Shown here: one piece after another, positions 17,253-26,368 of the stretch | Layout of the letters: every line of letters begins with the position of its first letter | Numbering within the stretch: position 1 is the first letter of the stretch | Origin: a virus | IMG/VR virus record: IMGVR_UViG_3300008111_000018 | Span: 57,903-121,902 of that record | Length of the DNA stretch: 64,000 nucleotides | Reading direction: 5' to 3' (one strand) | Position numbers and translations under genes: made by a program | Notes under the pieces: generated by a model | What the model was told of the DNA's origin: nothing | What the model saw: the letters and a program-made list of their open reading frames with translations, nothing else | Databases searched by the model: none

Positions 17253-18725
17253 ATGAGTGACGTAATTATTGAAAAGAAGAATGAGGTTTGCATCAAACTC
17301 AATTGCGAACCTCATATTTTATATGAACTGCAACCGTACTTTACTTTTGAAGTTGAATCTGCAAAATTCATGTCCCAATATAGAAGTAGGCATTGGGACG
17401 GTAAGATTCGCCTGTTAAGTACTCATACGGGAGAAATTTACGCTGGTTTGTTAGATAAAGTTATTGACAAACTATCTCTCCACAAGTACAAATATGAGTT
17501 TAAAGAAAATAAGTTTTATGGAATGCCTTTTGAAGTTAATGAAGGCATCTCATACGAAGGCGTAAAAGACTATATGAAATCTATTTGTTCCCATTCTCCG
17601 AGGGAATATCAGATAGAGGGAGTATACGGTGCTCTACGACATAATAGAAAATTATTGATATCACCCACAGCCTCAGGTAAATCCTTAATGATTTATTCCC
17701 TTGTAAGGTATTATGTAGATAAAGGGAAAAAAATTCTTCTAGTTGTTCCAACGACATCCCTTGTAGAGCAGATGTACAAGGATTTCCAAGACTATGGTTG
17801 GGATGCTGAGTCATATTGTCACCGTATCTATTCTGGTAGGGAAAAAACAAATGAATACTCAGTAACGATTACTACATGGCAATCAGTTTATAAACTTGAA
17901 CGTTCATTTTTTGAGGAGTATGAAGTAATTATAGGGGATGAAGCACATCTTTTCAAGAGCAAATCGCTCATTGAAATTATGACTAAACTTCATCATGCAA
18001 AGTATAGATTTGGTTTTACAGGAACTCTTGATGGAACTCAAACTCACAAATGGGTTTTGGAAGGATTGTTTGGTCCATCATACAAAGTAACCAGAACCGA
18101 TGAATTGATGAAGCAGGGACATCTTTCTCAACTTGATATCCAATGTATTGTTCTTAAGCACACTCCACAAAAGTTTGAAACTTATGAGGATGAGATACAA
18201 TATCTGATTTCCCACGAACAAAGAAATAAATTCATAACCAATCTTTCTTTAGATATGAAAGGGAATACTCTTGTTTTATTTTCAAGAGTAGAAACTCATG
18301 GAGCTATTCTTTATGAGAAGATAAATAGCAATAAGCGAGATGATAGAAAAGTATTTTTCATTCACGGTGGAGTTGATACTGAAGAAAGAGAATTAGTTAG
18401 AGAAATTACAGAGAGAGAAAACAACGCAATTATTGTTGCTTCTTATGGAACTTTTTCTACTGGCATCAATATTAAAAATCTCCATAACGTTATCTTCGCT
18501 TCACCCAGTAAATCAAGAATCAGAAATCTTCAAAGCATTGGAAGAGTTCTTAGAAAGGGAAAAAATAAAGTAAAAGCAACCCTTTATGACATTGCTGATG
18601 ATTGCACTTCAAATTCAAAGAAAAATTATACTTTAAATCATCTCATTGAAAGAATTAAAATTTATAATGAAGAAAATTTTAACTATGAAATAATCACCGT
18701 ACAACTTAAGAAAAATGGGAATTGA
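17253..18725 (+). CDS. uvsW: UvsW RNA-DNA/DNA helicase
   Basis: A 490-residue superfamily 2 helicase. Motif I is SPTASGKSL near residue 137, motif II GDEAHLF near 228, motif III FTGTLDG near 255, and motif VI QSIGRVLRKGKNK near 427. In T4 it unwinds R-loops and branched recombination intermediates and switches replication from origin to recombination mode. The ATG at 17253 follows an ATG-rich leader without a strong ribosome site. The end overlaps the next gene. Confidence 0.95.
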   Translation: MSDVIIEKKNEVCIKLNCEPHILYELQPYFTFEVESAKFMSQYRSRHWDGKIRLLSTHTGEIYAGLLDKVIDKLSLHKYKYEFKENKFYGMPFEVNEGISYEGVKDYMKSICSHSPREYQIEGVYGALRHNRKLLISPTASGKSLMIYSLVRYYVDKGKKILLVVPTTSLVEQMYKDFQDYGWDAESYCHRIYSGREKTNEYSVTITTWQSVYKLERSFFEEYEVIIGDEAHLFKSKSLIEIMTKLHHAKYRFGFTGTLDGTQTHKWVLEGLFGPSYKVTRTDELMKQGHLSQLDIQCIVLKHTPQKFETYEDEIQYLISHEQRNKFITNLSLDMKGNTLVLFSRVETHGAILYEKINSNKRDDRKVFFIHGGVDTEERELVREITERENNAIIVASYGTFSTGINIKNLHNVIFASPSKSRIRNLQSIGRVLRKGKNKVKATLYDIADDCTSNSKKNYTLNHLIERIKIYNEENFNYEIITVQLKKNGN

Positions 18726-19110
18726 AGAAGATTTTTATGCTACTATCAAACTAAAAACTGGAGAGGAAATATTTGCTAAAGTTGCAGCTTCTGAGGAAGA
18801 AGATAGAACTTTATTAATTATTTCCAATCCAATTACTATTTCAGAAATAAAAAGCAGAACAAATATTGTTGGTTATAAACTAGAACCTTGGTTAAAAACC
18901 ACTAAAGAAGATATGTTTATAATTAATTTAGAAGATGTACTTACTCTTTCAGAATCTTCTGATGTTGAAATGATTATGATGTACCAATCCTATGTTCGCC
19001 AGACAAATAAAGAATCTTTGAACCAATCAAAAATTAATCGAAGAATGGGGTATATTGCTAACGTTAATGATGCTAAAGAAATCTTAGAAAAGCTTTATAA
19101 AAATAGCTAA
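18715..19110 (+). CDS. Sm-like domain protein
   Basis: A 131-residue protein overlapping the end of uvsW by 11 bases. Its first 75 residues (ATIKLKTGEEIFAKVAASEE, later IISNPITISE) have the strand pattern of an Sm/Hfq-like fold. A gene of this kind is common at this place between uvsW and gp55 in marine T4-like phages. An RNA-binding role is possible but not shown. The tail is basic and helical (NQSKINRRMGYIANVNDAKE). Confidence 0.6.
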   Translation: MGIEEDFYATIKLKTGEEIFAKVAASEEEDRTLLIISNPITISEIKSRTNIVGYKLEPWLKTTKEDMFIINLEDVLTLSESSDVEMIMMYQSYVRQTNKESLNQSKINRRMGYIANVNDAKEILEKLYKNS

Positions 19111-19161
19111 GTATTATCTTATCAACCCGGACAAGGGTTATTGTACATGTTTTAAGGAACC

Positions 19162-19190
19162 TTGTCAACTATTTGCACAAGTGGTATAAT
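19162..19190 (+). promoter_or_regulatory. Host-type promoter upstream of gp55
   Basis: TTGTCA and TATAAT separated by exactly 17 bases, 26 bases before the gp55 ATG. This is a near-consensus sigma70 promoter, so the late sigma factor would be made early by host RNA polymerase. Confidence 0.8.
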
Positions 19191-19215
19191 CTATACATAA
19201 TAATGATAAAAACTT

Positions 19216-19713
19216 ATGATTACCACAGCAGTTATGACCAAAAGAAAGAGGTCAGAGCATTATGTTAACAATAAAGAGTTTCTTGCTGCACTCATTAAGT
19301 ATCGTGAGGATAAAGAAATTGCAGAAATCCAAGGAAAGCCAAAACCTCCCATTCCTCGCTACATTGGAGAGTGTTTCCTGAAGATTGCAAATCACCTTTC
19401 CTTCAAACCAAACTTCGTGAACTATATGTTTAAGGAAGATATGATTTCTGATGGCATTGAAAACTGTGTTCAGTACATTCATAACTTTAATCCGGAGAAA
19501 TCTCAAAATCCTTTTGCTTATTTTACTCAAATCATTCACTACGCATTTCTTCGCCGTATTCAGAGAGAAAAGCGTCAACTAGAAATCAAGAACAAAATCC
19601 TTGAGCGTTCTGGATTTTCTGAAGTATTTGCAGACGACAACACCATTGACGGTGGGAACTATTCAGACTATAATTCCATTAAGGACGGAGTTCACAGCAA
19701 ACTGCGGTATTGA
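19216..19713 (+). CDS. 55: Late-transcription sigma factor gp55
   Basis: A 165-residue divergent sigma factor. The segment from residue about 55 (FVNYMFKEDMISDGIENCVQ, then QNPFAYFTQIIHYAFLRRI) is the sigma region 2-like core that contacts core polymerase and the late -10 box. In T4, gp55 directs polymerase to TATAAATA promoters with the gp45 clamp as activator; both are present here. The next gene begins immediately after its stop. Confidence 0.93.
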   Translation: MITTAVMTKRKRSEHYVNNKEFLAALIKYREDKEIAEIQGKPKPPIPRYIGECFLKIANHLSFKPNFVNYMFKEDMISDGIENCVQYIHNFNPEKSQNPFAYFTQIIHYAFLRRIQREKRQLEIKNKILERSGFSEVFADDNTIDGGNYSDYNSIKDGVHSKLRY

Positions 19714-20754
19714 ATGAAAGTAGCAATTATTACTGACCAGCACTTTGGAGCAAGAAAGAATTCTAAACTCTTTCATGATTATTTCTTAAAGTTCTACAAC
19801 GACGTATTTTTCCCTACACTCGAAGAGCAAGGGATTACTACTGTTGTAGATATGGGAGATACTTTTGATAGTCGTAAAGGAATTGATTTCTCTGCTTTGT
19901 CATGGGCTAAGAATAATTACTATGACTGTCTTCAAGAAATGGGTGTAAAAGTCCATACTATTGTAGGAAATCATACTGCTTATTATAAGAATACTAATAA
20001 TGTAAACGCAGTTGATTTACTTCTGCGTGAGTATGATAACGTGACTGTATATTCTGAACCAACTGAAGTGATGTTGGATAAACTCCTAACACTTTTTATA
20101 CCCTGGATTAATCAAGAAAATGAGGAAAGTACTCTCAAACTTATTCAAAAGACAACTTGCCCATGTGCGATGGGGCACCTTGAACTCCAAGGATTTAGAG
20201 TTAATCGACAAATCATCATGGAGCATGGTTTGGAAAGCAAGTTATTTGAGAAGTTCAAGCGTGTCTTCTCGGGACACTATCACACTCGATCGACTAACGG
20301 AACAGTCTTTTACTTAGGAAATCCATATGAGATTTACTGGACTGATGTAAATGATACTCGTGGTTTTACTATCTTCGATACTGAAACACTAGAACATACT
20401 CCAGTCGATAATCCTTATAAGATGTTTTACAACATTTACTATGAGGATACTAATTATCAAACATTTGATACTCGTGAGTATGAGAACAAAATTGTAAAAG
20501 TTGTTGTACGCAAAAAGTCAGATACTAAAAAATTTGAAAAGTTCATTGATAAACTTTATGCCTCAAATATTGCAGAACTCAAGATTATTGAGAACTTTGA
20601 TATTCAAGAACCTCAAGAGTTTGAAGCATTTGAAAGCGAAGATACTATTTCTATCTTGAATAGATATATTGAGGAGGCAGAAATCAGTCTTGATAAATCG
20701 ATCATTCAAAAAATGATGCAAGAAATCTATCAAGAGGCATGTGAATTAGTTTAA
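19714..20754 (+). CDS. 47: Recombination nuclease subunit gp47 (Mre11-like)
   Basis: A 346-residue metallophosphoesterase. Metal-binding motifs in order are TDQHFGARKN (residue about 7), MGDTFDSRKG (about 48), VGNHTAYYKN (about 83) and SGHYHTRSTN (about 187). With gp46 it forms the T4 Rad50/Mre11 complex that resects double-strand ends for recombination-dependent replication. It abuts gp55 and the small gene before gp46. Confidence 0.95.
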   Translation: MKVAIITDQHFGARKNSKLFHDYFLKFYNDVFFPTLEEQGITTVVDMGDTFDSRKGIDFSALSWAKNNYYDCLQEMGVKVHTIVGNHTAYYKNTNNVNAVDLLLREYDNVTVYSEPTEVMLDKLLTLFIPWINQENEESTLKLIQKTTCPCAMGHLELQGFRVNRQIIMEHGLESKLFEKFKRVFSGHYHTRSTNGTVFYLGNPYEIYWTDVNDTRGFTIFDTETLEHTPVDNPYKMFYNIYYEDTNYQTFDTREYENKIVKVVVRKKSDTKKFEKFIDKLYASNIAELKIIENFDIQEPQEFEAFESEDTISILNRYIEEAEISLDKSIIQKMMQEIYQEACELV

Positions 20755-21027
20755 ATGTTCATTCTAACTATTAATGGCAGAGAGACTGAAGGAGCATATT
20801 CTGTATTAGACGATGAGGGAGAGCATATCTTATATCTCTTTGAGGAGGAAGATGATGCTGTTCGATATGCTATGATGTTAGAAGAAGATGGATATCCTGA
20901 AATGCATATAATTGAAATTGAAGATGAAGTGATGGTAAAAACTTGCGAAATGCATGGATACCAGTATACTGTTATTACTCCCGATGATATTGTAATTCCT
21001 CCAAACACTGAACATGATTTTATTTAA
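20755..21027 (+). CDS. DUF3110-like small acidic protein
   Basis: A 90-residue protein located between gp47 and gp46 and overlapping gp46 by 14 bases. The sequence (EHILYLFEEEDDAVRYAMML, then CEMHGYQY) resembles my memory of the DUF3110 family, which is widespread in cyanobacteria and plastids (pattern LMFEEEDDAxRYAxLLE). If correct it is a host-derived clue pointing to a cyanobacterial host. Its role next to the gp46/gp47 nuclease is unknown. Confidence 0.6.
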   Translation: MFILTINGRETEGAYSVLDDEGEHILYLFEEEDDAVRYAMMLEEDGYPEMHIIEIEDEVMVKTCEMHGYQYTVITPDDIVIPPNTEHDFI

Positions 21028-22726
21028 AACTATTAGATGGAAAAACTTCTTAAGTACTGGAAATCAATATACGGAAGTTGATTTTACTGAAAATAAAACT
21101 AATCTAATCGTCGGTACAAACGGAGCTGGAAAAAGCACTGTTCTGGATGCACTTACATTTTCTTTATTTGGAAAACCATTTCGTAAGATTAATAAACCAC
21201 AACTAATCAACTCTGTAAATGAGAAGGATTGTAGAGTTGAAGTTGAGTTTTCAATTGGAAACACTGATTGGAAAATTGTAAGAGGAATTAAACCAGCACT
21301 GTTTGAGATTTGGAGAAATGATACTCCTTTAGACCAGTCTTCAGCTGCTCTGGACCAACAAAAGTGGTTTGAACAGACTGTTCTTAAGATGAACTACAAG
21401 TCTTTTACTCAAATTGTAATTTTGGGTTCGAGTACTTTTGTTCCCTTCATGCAACTTTCTGCTGCTCATCGTCGAGAAGTAATTGAAGATTTGCTTGATA
21501 TTAAAATCTTCTCTTCGATGAATATTGTAATAAAAGAAAAGATTCGTCAATCAAAAGAAGAAATCAAAGTTCTTGAATTGAAGAAAGAATCTCTTCTTGA
21601 TAAAGTCAAGATGCAGCAGGAGTTTATTGAAGAACTTGAAAATCGCGGAAAGGAAAGTATTGATAATAATAATAGGAAAATTTCCGATTTAGATAAAGAA
21701 ATCCAACAACATATGGATGAAAATAGCTCTTTAGAGGAACCTCTTTATGAGTATATCAGAGAGCAAGATAAGTTAGTTGGATATGCTGATAAACTACGTA
21801 AACTTGGAAACCTAAAAGGTAAGATTTCTCAAAAAGTATCTACAATTACTAAAGAGCATAAATTCTTCACAGAGAATACGGTATGCCCTACTTGTACCCA
21901 GTCTATTGAGGAGGTCTTCAGAATAAATAGAATTAACGACGCTCAATCTAAAGCAAAGGAGTTGCAATCTGGTTATAAAGAACTGGAGGAGGCAATTAAA
22001 GAGGAAGAAGAGCGAGAGCGTCAATTCACTTCTCTATCGAAGGAGATCTCAAAACTAACAAATGGCATTTCTCAAAACAATATTAAGATTAACGGATTAC
22101 GGAGACAAATCCGAAATCTTGAACACGAAATTCAAGTTCTTACCGAGAACCTTGCAAACAGAAATTCTGAACATGAGAAGTTAGAATCCTTCAAAGACAA
22201 CTTAAAAACTACATACGACGAACTCGCTTCTAAAAAAGACACAATCAACTATTACGATTTTTCGTATAGTTTGCTTAAAGACGGTGGAGTAAAATCCAAA
22301 ATCATTAAAAAGTATTTGCCGCTCATCAATCAACAAGTTAATCGTTACTTGCAGATGATGGATTTCTATATTAACTTTACTCTTGATGAGGAATTTAACG
22401 AAACCGTCCAGTCACCTATTCATGAAGATTTTTCCTATGCTTCTTTTAGTGAAGGAGAAAAAATGAGAATTGACCTTGCACTACTCTTTACTTGGAGAGA
22501 AGTTGCAAGAATGAAAAACTCAGTCAATACAAATCTTCTGATTATGGATGAGGTGTTTGATAGTTCACTTGATGGATTTGGAACCGAAGAGTTCCTTAAG
22601 ATTATTCGTTATGTGATTAAGGATGCAAACATCTTTGTTATTTCTCATAAGACAGGTCTTGAGGACAGATTTGAAAGTGTCATCCGATTCGAAAAGGTCA
22701 AAGGTTTTTCGCGTATGGTGGTTTAA
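21014..22726 (+). CDS. 46: Recombination endonuclease subunit gp46 (Rad50-like)
   Basis: A 570-residue SMC/Rad50-type ATPase. Walker A GTNGAGKST is near residue 36, the zinc-hook CPTCTQ near 296 lies between two coiled-coil arms, the signature FSEGEKMRIDLAL is near 484, and Walker B LLIMDEVFD near 510. It is the partner of gp47. The start overlaps the preceding small gene, giving coupled translation. Confidence 0.96.
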   Translation: MILFKTIRWKNFLSTGNQYTEVDFTENKTNLIVGTNGAGKSTVLDALTFSLFGKPFRKINKPQLINSVNEKDCRVEVEFSIGNTDWKIVRGIKPALFEIWRNDTPLDQSSAALDQQKWFEQTVLKMNYKSFTQIVILGSSTFVPFMQLSAAHRREVIEDLLDIKIFSSMNIVIKEKIRQSKEEIKVLELKKESLLDKVKMQQEFIEELENRGKESIDNNNRKISDLDKEIQQHMDENSSLEEPLYEYIREQDKLVGYADKLRKLGNLKGKISQKVSTITKEHKFFTENTVCPTCTQSIEEVFRINRINDAQSKAKELQSGYKELEEAIKEEEERERQFTSLSKEISKLTNGISQNNIKINGLRRQIRNLEHEIQVLTENLANRNSEHEKLESFKDNLKTTYDELASKKDTINYYDFSYSLLKDGGVKSKIIKKYLPLINQQVNRYLQMMDFYINFTLDEEFNETVQSPIHEDFSYASFSEGEKMRIDLALLFTWREVARMKNSVNTNLLIMDEVFDSSLDGFGTEEFLKIIRYVIKDANIFVISHKTGLEDRFESVIRFEKVKGFSRMVV

Positions 22727-22740
22727 CTCACTTAAGAATC

Positions 22741-22878
22741 ATGCAAGTCCCAAACTGGCAACACCACTCTAAGAAGGAGCAGAAGCGGAAACTGAAACCG
22801 CAAGCACTCCGACAAGCAAAAGCACGACGCCAAGCACTCAAGAACCGCCTCTCACGGGGCGGTTCTTCTTTTTTATAA
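22741..22878 (+). CDS. Possible 45-residue basic peptide
   Basis: An ORF starting MQVPNWQHHSKKEQKRKLKP, extremely rich in Lys, Arg, Gln and Ala, begins 14 bases after gp46. Its last codons run through the terminator hairpin, so it may be a chance ORF. There is no clear ribosome site. Confidence 0.3.
   Translation: MQVPNWQHHSKKEQKRKLKPQALRQAKARRQALKNRLSRGGSSFL
22840..22874 (+). terminator. Terminator after gp46
   Basis: AAGAACCGCC and GGCGGTTCTT form a 10-bp stem followed by a T run. Confidence 0.9.
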
Positions 22879-22881
22879 ATA
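22874..22881 (+). promoter_or_regulatory. Late promoter box with conserved leader
   Basis: Exact TATAAATA. The leader after it (CTAAAAAGTCTTTGTAAAA, then ATG) is nearly the same as the one before the gene at 51595. Confidence 0.65.
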
Positions 22882-22901
22882 TCTAAAAAGTCTTTGTAAA
22901 A

Positions 22902-23354
22902 ATGAAAGCAAAAGAAGTTAGAGAGATAATGGAAGCATATGCTTCTATGTACTCACAAGTTAAAGAAAAACTTGATGAAGTTAAAGTTGCTACTACTACA
23001 CAAAATGATAGAATTCCAAATTTTGAAACTGAAAAGAAAGCAAAACAAGTTCCTGGACTAAGAGTTAATAAACCATCATCTCCTGTGGAAGAAGAGGTTG
23101 ATCTCTTTGATTATCTGTTAGAATACCTAGTTGCCGAAGGATATGCTGATACCAACAAGGCAGCTCTTGCTATTATGGCAAATATGAGTGAAGAGTGGAG
23201 ACAGAGTATTGTTGAGCAAATGACTGGTGGTCCAACAGATAGTCCATCTGATAACAAAACTTGGAATAAGGGACAAACATTAAAAGACCCTAGAGCACAA
23301 AAAATTTATAACAAAATGACGGGTCCAAATCCAGTAAAACTTCCACCTGCATAA
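22902..23354 (+). CDS. Putative head-internal protein, LxEAY family
   Basis: A 150-residue protein with two conserved blocks also seen in the genes at 38294 and 51595: an N-terminus of the form MKAKEVREIMEAY, and an acidic block LFDYLLEYLVAEGYADTNKA followed by MANMSEEWRQSI (residues about 68-105). Glu11 in I-M-E before Ala fits the gp21 prohead protease consensus. I infer a protein packaged in the prohead and trimmed. A consensus late promoter precedes and a terminator follows, so it is a single-gene late unit. Confidence 0.7.
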   Translation: MKAKEVREIMEAYASMYSQVKEKLDEVKVATTTQNDRIPNFETEKKAKQVPGLRVNKPSSPVEEEVDLFDYLLEYLVAEGYADTNKAALAIMANMSEEWRQSIVEQMTGGPTDSPSDNKTWNKGQTLKDPRAQKIYNKMTGPNPVKLPPA

Positions 23355-23376
23355 GACACTTCCAAAACTGGCACAC

Positions 23377-23403
23377 AAGAGGGTTTCACGACCCTCTTTT
23401 TTT
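23377..23403 (+). terminator. Terminator with -10 box following
   Basis: AGAGGGT-TTCACG-ACCCTCT with a T run. TATAAT at 23405-23410 starts one base after the T run, so a promoter for the CobT-like gene may be fused to it; no good -35 is visible. Confidence 0.85.
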
Positions 23404-23433
23404 GTATAATAGTCTCATACGAAAACAAGTCGA

Positions 23434-25623
23434 ATGTCCGTCCGTCACGAAATCAAATCTCAACTTGCAAAACTCCTTGCTACTGAAGACCTTGTAGTTG
23501 AGCACAAGAAAGTAGAGACCGCTTGCTTCAACGTTCATACTCGTGTCTTAACTTTGCCTTTGTGGGAGAAGGCAAGTGGACTTGTGTATGACCTTCTGGT
23601 GGGTCATGAGGTCGGTCATGCACTCTTCACTCCCGATGAAGACTGGTTGGAAACTGTGAAAGTTCCTCAGCAGTTTGTAAATGTTGTTGAGGATGCACGT
23701 ATTGAAAAACTAATGAAGCGTAAGTATGCTGGACTTGCCAAGACTTTCTTCAACGGTTATAAAGAACTGAACGAGGAAGATTTCTTCCAACTTGGAGATG
23801 AAGATATTTCTACTTTTAATCTTGCTGACCGTGCTAATCTTTATTTTAAGATTGGTAACTTTCGGACTCTCAATTTTAAACCCGAAGAGAAAGAAATCAT
23901 TAATTTGATTGATGCTTGTGAAAGTTTTGCAGATACTCTGATTGCTGCAGAAGAACTTTATAAGTATTGTAAGAAAGAAAAAGAGCAACAACAGAAGGTT
24001 TCTGATTTCGATTCTCACGAGACTCAAGGAAATTCACAATCTCCTGCAAGTGATTTTGTGGAGACTAATGATTCCTCTTCTGAACAAGAAGGTGAGAGTG
24101 ATAAGTCTCAGGAACAACCTGGCGAATCTGATTCTTATGGTGGAACGGCTCAAGGAAATGAAACTCCTGTAAAATCTTCTGATACTGAAGAAGAACCTGA
24201 AGTTCGCACTGCAGAATCTCTGGAAGATAAGATTCGTGATCTTGTTGGAAACGATGACTATGAGAATACGTACATTGAGATTCCTAAAGTAAATCTTGAA
24301 ACTATTATTGGTAAGAACTATGATGTTCATAAGGATATTGATGACTCTTTTTCTCATCAACAGAAACTTCATAATGAACATGCAAAAGATAGAGGATATG
24401 CTCCAGTAAATCTTTATAAAGAAGTTGATATTGAGTTTAAGAAGTTTAAGTCTTCTGCTCAAAAAGAGGTCAACTATCTGGTGAAAGAGTTTGAATGTCG
24501 CAAAGCAGCAGACCAGTACGCTCGTTCTTCAACTGCTCGAACTGGTGTTCTTGATACTACTCGTCTTCATACCTACAAGTACAATGAAGACCTGTTCAAG
24601 AAAGTTTCTGTGATTCCTGATGGTAAGAATCATGGTCTGGTATTTGTTCTGGACTGGAGTGGTTCTATGGCTGAAGTGATGCTTGATACTTGCAAGCAAC
24701 TCTTTAATCTTGTTTGGTTCTGCAAGAAAATTTCCATTCCTTTTGAGGTTTATGCTTTCACCAATGAGTGGCGTCGTGGTGAGTATGATTATGAGAATGA
24801 CCGTTATTTTGCTGCAGACCGTACTCCTCATTATGAGAAGAAAGATGGTCTTTTGGTTGTGGATGAAACTTTCTCCATGATGAATATGCTTACTAGCAAA
24901 GTTTCTGGTAAAGAGTTAGAACATCAGATTCTTAACATTTGGCGTCTTGCTTATTGTTTTGGTAGGACTTATAGTTCTCCTTATACATACTCTAATCGTC
25001 TTAGTCTTTCGGGAACTCCTCTAAATGAAGCACTGATTACCCTTCATCAAATTCTTCCTAGGTTTCAGAAAGAGAACAAACTGCAAAAAGTTCAGTGTAT
25101 TGTTCTGACTGATGGTGAAGCAAGTCAATTAGTTTATCATCGAGAAGTTAAAAGGCATTGGGAAAAAACCCCCTTTCTTGGAACTGGATATATTAATCCA
25201 CATAATACTTTTATTCGCGATCGTAAACTTGGAACTACATATAAGATTGGTTATGGGTATCATGATTTTACCGATACTCTTCTAAGGAATCTGAAGGACA
25301 AGTTCTCTTCTACAAACTTTATTGGTATTCGTGTTCTTGAACCTCGCAATGCAAACCGATTTATTCAACTCTACCATTCTCATAATGATAATCAGTATGA
25401 AAAAATCCAGAATGATTGGAAGAAAGTGAAAAGCTTCACTATTACTAAGTCTGGTTATGATGCATATTTTGGGTTGTCTGCAACCGCACTTTCTCAGGAA
25501 TCTGAGTTTGAAGTTGCTGAAGATGCAACAAAGTCTCAAATCAAGTCCGCTTTTGTAAAGTCTTTGAAGACTAAAAAACTAAATAAAAAAGTATTAGGAG
25601 AATTTATTTCTTTGGTAGCATGA
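23434..25623 (+). CDS. CobT-like protein: metalloprotease motif plus VWA domain
   Basis: A 729-residue protein. Near residue 53 is GHEVGHALFTPDEDW, an HExxH zinc-protease motif. The middle (about 185-270) is a low-complexity Ser/Glu/Gln linker. The C-terminal half is a von Willebrand A domain with the metal-site motif VFVLDWSGSMAEV near 405 and a TDGEASQLVY segment near 560. Such proteins are called CobT in T4-type cyanophages because of resemblance to the cobaltochelatase subunit. Together with the MoxR-type ATPase at 26369 it probably makes an ATPase/VWA chaperone pair; a cobalamin role is only inferred from the name. Confidence 0.88.
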   Translation: MSVRHEIKSQLAKLLATEDLVVEHKKVETACFNVHTRVLTLPLWEKASGLVYDLLVGHEVGHALFTPDEDWLETVKVPQQFVNVVEDARIEKLMKRKYAGLAKTFFNGYKELNEEDFFQLGDEDISTFNLADRANLYFKIGNFRTLNFKPEEKEIINLIDACESFADTLIAAEELYKYCKKEKEQQQKVSDFDSHETQGNSQSPASDFVETNDSSSEQEGESDKSQEQPGESDSYGGTAQGNETPVKSSDTEEEPEVRTAESLEDKIRDLVGNDDYENTYIEIPKVNLETIIGKNYDVHKDIDDSFSHQQKLHNEHAKDRGYAPVNLYKEVDIEFKKFKSSAQKEVNYLVKEFECRKAADQYARSSTARTGVLDTTRLHTYKYNEDLFKKVSVIPDGKNHGLVFVLDWSGSMAEVMLDTCKQLFNLVWFCKKISIPFEVYAFTNEWRRGEYDYENDRYFAADRTPHYEKKDGLLVVDETFSMMNMLTSKVSGKELEHQILNIWRLAYCFGRTYSSPYTYSNRLSLSGTPLNEALITLHQILPRFQKENKLQKVQCIVLTDGEASQLVYHREVKRHWEKTPFLGTGYINPHNTFIRDRKLGTTYKIGYGYHDFTDTLLRNLKDKFSSTNFIGIRVLEPRNANRFIQLYHSHNDNQYEKIQNDWKKVKSFTITKSGYDAYFGLSATALSQESEFEVAEDATKSQIKSAFVKSLKTKKLNKKVLGEFISLVA

Positions 25624-26129
25624 AGACATTCCAAGAATTTATGGTAGAGTGCTGCTCTATTCAAGAAACCTCTTTGAATAGAGTTCGCTCAAAATCACAA
25701 AAAGGTGGCATGGCAATTATGTCTGCCCAAAGAGGTGATAAGTCAAAGACGGAAAATAAGTCTCGTTCTAAGCAACTAGAGAAAGACATTAGAGGTGCTG
25801 GTCTTCCGGGACCTACTAAAGTTTCTGGAAGATATACCGAAAACCCAGGAACTCCTCAAGAGAAGAAAGTTGGTGAGAAATCACACGTAATTTCTTCTGG
25901 TAAAAAGGGTAAAAGAACTTTTAAGAAAGCAATCACTAAACTTGGTAAGAAATATAATCAAGATTCTGTTTTAATTCAAAAGAAACCAAAAGGTGGTGCT
26001 CAACTTGTTGGAACTAATAAGTCTTGGCCTGGAGAAGGTAAGCGTGTTAAAGTTGGTAAAATGAAACCAGGTAGAACTGGTGAATTCGATACAAAAGTTA
26101 AAAACAAAACATTTACTTATGAAGACTAA
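25620..26129 (+). CDS. Basic protein with capsid-targeting N-terminus
   Basis: A 169-residue, lysine- and glycine-rich protein starting MKTFQEFMVE, then Cys-Cys. The first ten residues are nearly those of the T4 internal-protein targeting peptide (MKTYQEFIAE), with M-V-E as likely gp21 site. The body has short conserved-looking stretches (KGGMAIMSAQRGDKSKTENK, GKKYNQDSVLIQKKPKGG). It overlaps the CobT-like gene by four bases and the next gene by 11. A basic, DNA-associated protein injected with the genome is a plausible role; no catalytic motif is recognised with certainty. Confidence 0.75.
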   Translation: MKTFQEFMVECCSIQETSLNRVRSKSQKGGMAIMSAQRGDKSKTENKSRSKQLEKDIRGAGLPGPTKVSGRYTENPGTPQEKKVGEKSHVISSGKKGKRTFKKAITKLGKKYNQDSVLIQKKPKGGAQLVGTNKSWPGEGKRVKVGKMKPGRTGEFDTKVKNKTFTYED

Positions 26130-26304
26130 ATTTCCATTTGAACACGTAGTAAAATACGACACTAAAGAAATATGGATTAAGTGTAATAGTAGTACAACTG
26201 CTATGGGCATTCCTGCACTTGTAAAAAAATATTACCCAGGTTATACCGGACATATTGCCAGTGAGGAGTACCTAAAAGAACTCAAGAACCAGTTGGCAAA
26301 CTGA
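26119..26304 (+). CDS. Hypothetical protein, 61 residues
   Basis: The ATG at 26119 lies inside the end of the previous gene, which suggests coupled translation. Sequence MKTKFPFEHVVKYDTKEIWI then a C-terminal helix EEYLKELKNQL. No family recognised. A terminator follows six bases after its stop. Confidence 0.6.
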   Translation: MKTKFPFEHVVKYDTKEIWIKCNSSTTAMGIPALVKKYYPGYTGHIASEEYLKELKNQLAN

Positions 26305-26310
26305 CCACCG

Positions 26311-26333
26311 GGGTCCCAAGCGGACCCTTTTTT
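26311..26333 (+). terminator. Terminator with TATAAT immediately downstream
   Basis: GGGTCC-CAAGC-GGACCC plus six T. TATAAT follows at 26338-26343, within the same 35 bases, and probably starts the CobS-like transcript. Confidence 0.85.
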
Positions 26334-26368
26334 GGTTTATAATGACTAGGTTGAAACAAAGCAAACGA

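Noticed and set aside
26342-26368. Upstream in-frame ATG for the CobS-like gene
   Set aside because: It lies in the TATAAT box just after a terminator; the ATG at 26369 gives the family N-terminus.
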